This document shows, in pieces, positions 6,628 through 6,806 of a stretch of DNA of 6,806 nt (positions are counted from its first letter, which is position 1; each line of letters begins with the position of its first letter). Under the pieces are notes generated by a model. That model did not search any database and was not told the origin of the DNA. It saw nothing but the letters and a program-made list of their open reading frames with translations. The stretch is taken from assembly GCA_031549525.1 (NCBI GenBank), contig JAVBPQ010000165.1, positions 1-6,806 on the forward strand. Reading direction: 5' to 3'. A program made the translations under genes and the position numbers. The stretch comes from WQUF01 sp031549525. Its GTDB lineage: Bacteria; Bacillota; Clostridia; Clostridiales; Clostridiaceae.

Positions 6628-6707
6628 ATCTAACTATTCATTATAAAAAGGACTTTTAAAATTTGATTATAAGTGTTAATTGTAAGCGTCTATTCAGGCA
6701 CACAGGC
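6608..6707. repeat. imperfect short direct repeat around the ATPase promoter
   Basis: AGGCAAACACGGGC (6608-6621) and AGGCACACAGGC (6696-6707) are similar GC-richer blocks in otherwise AT-rich DNA, with about 75 bases between them. The first occupies the spacer of the candidate promoter. They could be operator half-sites or remnants of a duplicated end, but the similarity is short. Confidence 0.3.
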
Positions 6708-6806
6708 ACTAGCCTAGTATAAAATGTTTTCATTACTACTTAAAGCATTATATTTTTATTTTATGTAGTATTTAAATAAATATCATATAGTTTTAAATAA
6801 ATTCTG
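6628..6806. other. non-coding stretch upstream of the ATPase-nuclease gene
   Basis: No credible gene is seen here; stops are frequent in all frames I read. It contains a small inverted repeat AAAAG-GA-CTTTT (6646-6657), overlapping palindromes ACTAG-C-CTAGT (6708-6718) and AGGC-ACTA-GCCT (6704-6715), and a very AT-rich tail (about 6719-6806). It may hold the promoter or 3' region of a gene beyond the window edge. Confidence 0.5.

Noticed and set aside
6658..6717. A 20-codon open stretch on the plus strand (reading NLIISVNCKRL...) considered as a remnant of a transposase
   Set aside because: It is too short, matches no family I recognise, and is bounded by stops on both sides.

Overview
The window is AT-rich, with compact genes, AGGAGG-type ribosome binding sites and intrinsic terminators ending in T-runs. 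This fits a low-GC Firmicute, most likely Clostridium or a close relative. That assignment rests on composition and gene families, because no rRNA or marker gene is present. All five recognisable genes lie on the minus strand, so transcription runs from high to low coordinates, in three separate units.

Unit 1 (right, about 5028-6627) is a single gene. It encodes a 513-residue P-loop ATPase of the AAA-like type fused to a C-terminal PD-(D/E)XK nuclease-like domain. It has its own good sigma-A-type promoter and its own intrinsic terminator, so it reads as a self-contained cassette. The 200 bases upstream, to the end of the window, are non-coding with short repeats and palindromes.

Unit 2 (centre, about 1521-4912) is a two-gene operon. 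A SWIM zinc-finger protein is followed 10 bases later by a protein with HEAT-like helical repeats. The second gene's ribosome binding site overlaps the stop codon of the first. SWIM proteins are often found with MoxR-type AAA+ and VWA-domain genes (for example the E. coli yehL-yehM-yehP-yehQ cluster). Here neither partner is adjacent, and the unit ends in a strong bipartite terminator hairpin.

Unit 3 (left, 1 to about 1514) is a SipW-type signal peptidase gene followed by a gene for a secreted protein with a SipW-dependent signal peptide (TasA/CalY/BsaA-like). The second gene runs off the left edge. By family knowledge this is a biofilm-matrix or surface-fibre module: the ER-type signal peptidase matures the secreted subunit. 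A small terminator-like hairpin lies between the two genes and could set their expression ratio. The sipW upstream region holds a candidate promoter with a palindrome in its spacer and a repeat-containing leader of about 120 bases.

The items most worth a second look are the SWIM-HEAT pair without its usual ATPase/VWA partners, the stand-alone ATPase-nuclease, and the regulatory architecture around sipW. I saw no RNA gene, CRISPR array, complete insertion sequence or clear frameshift.
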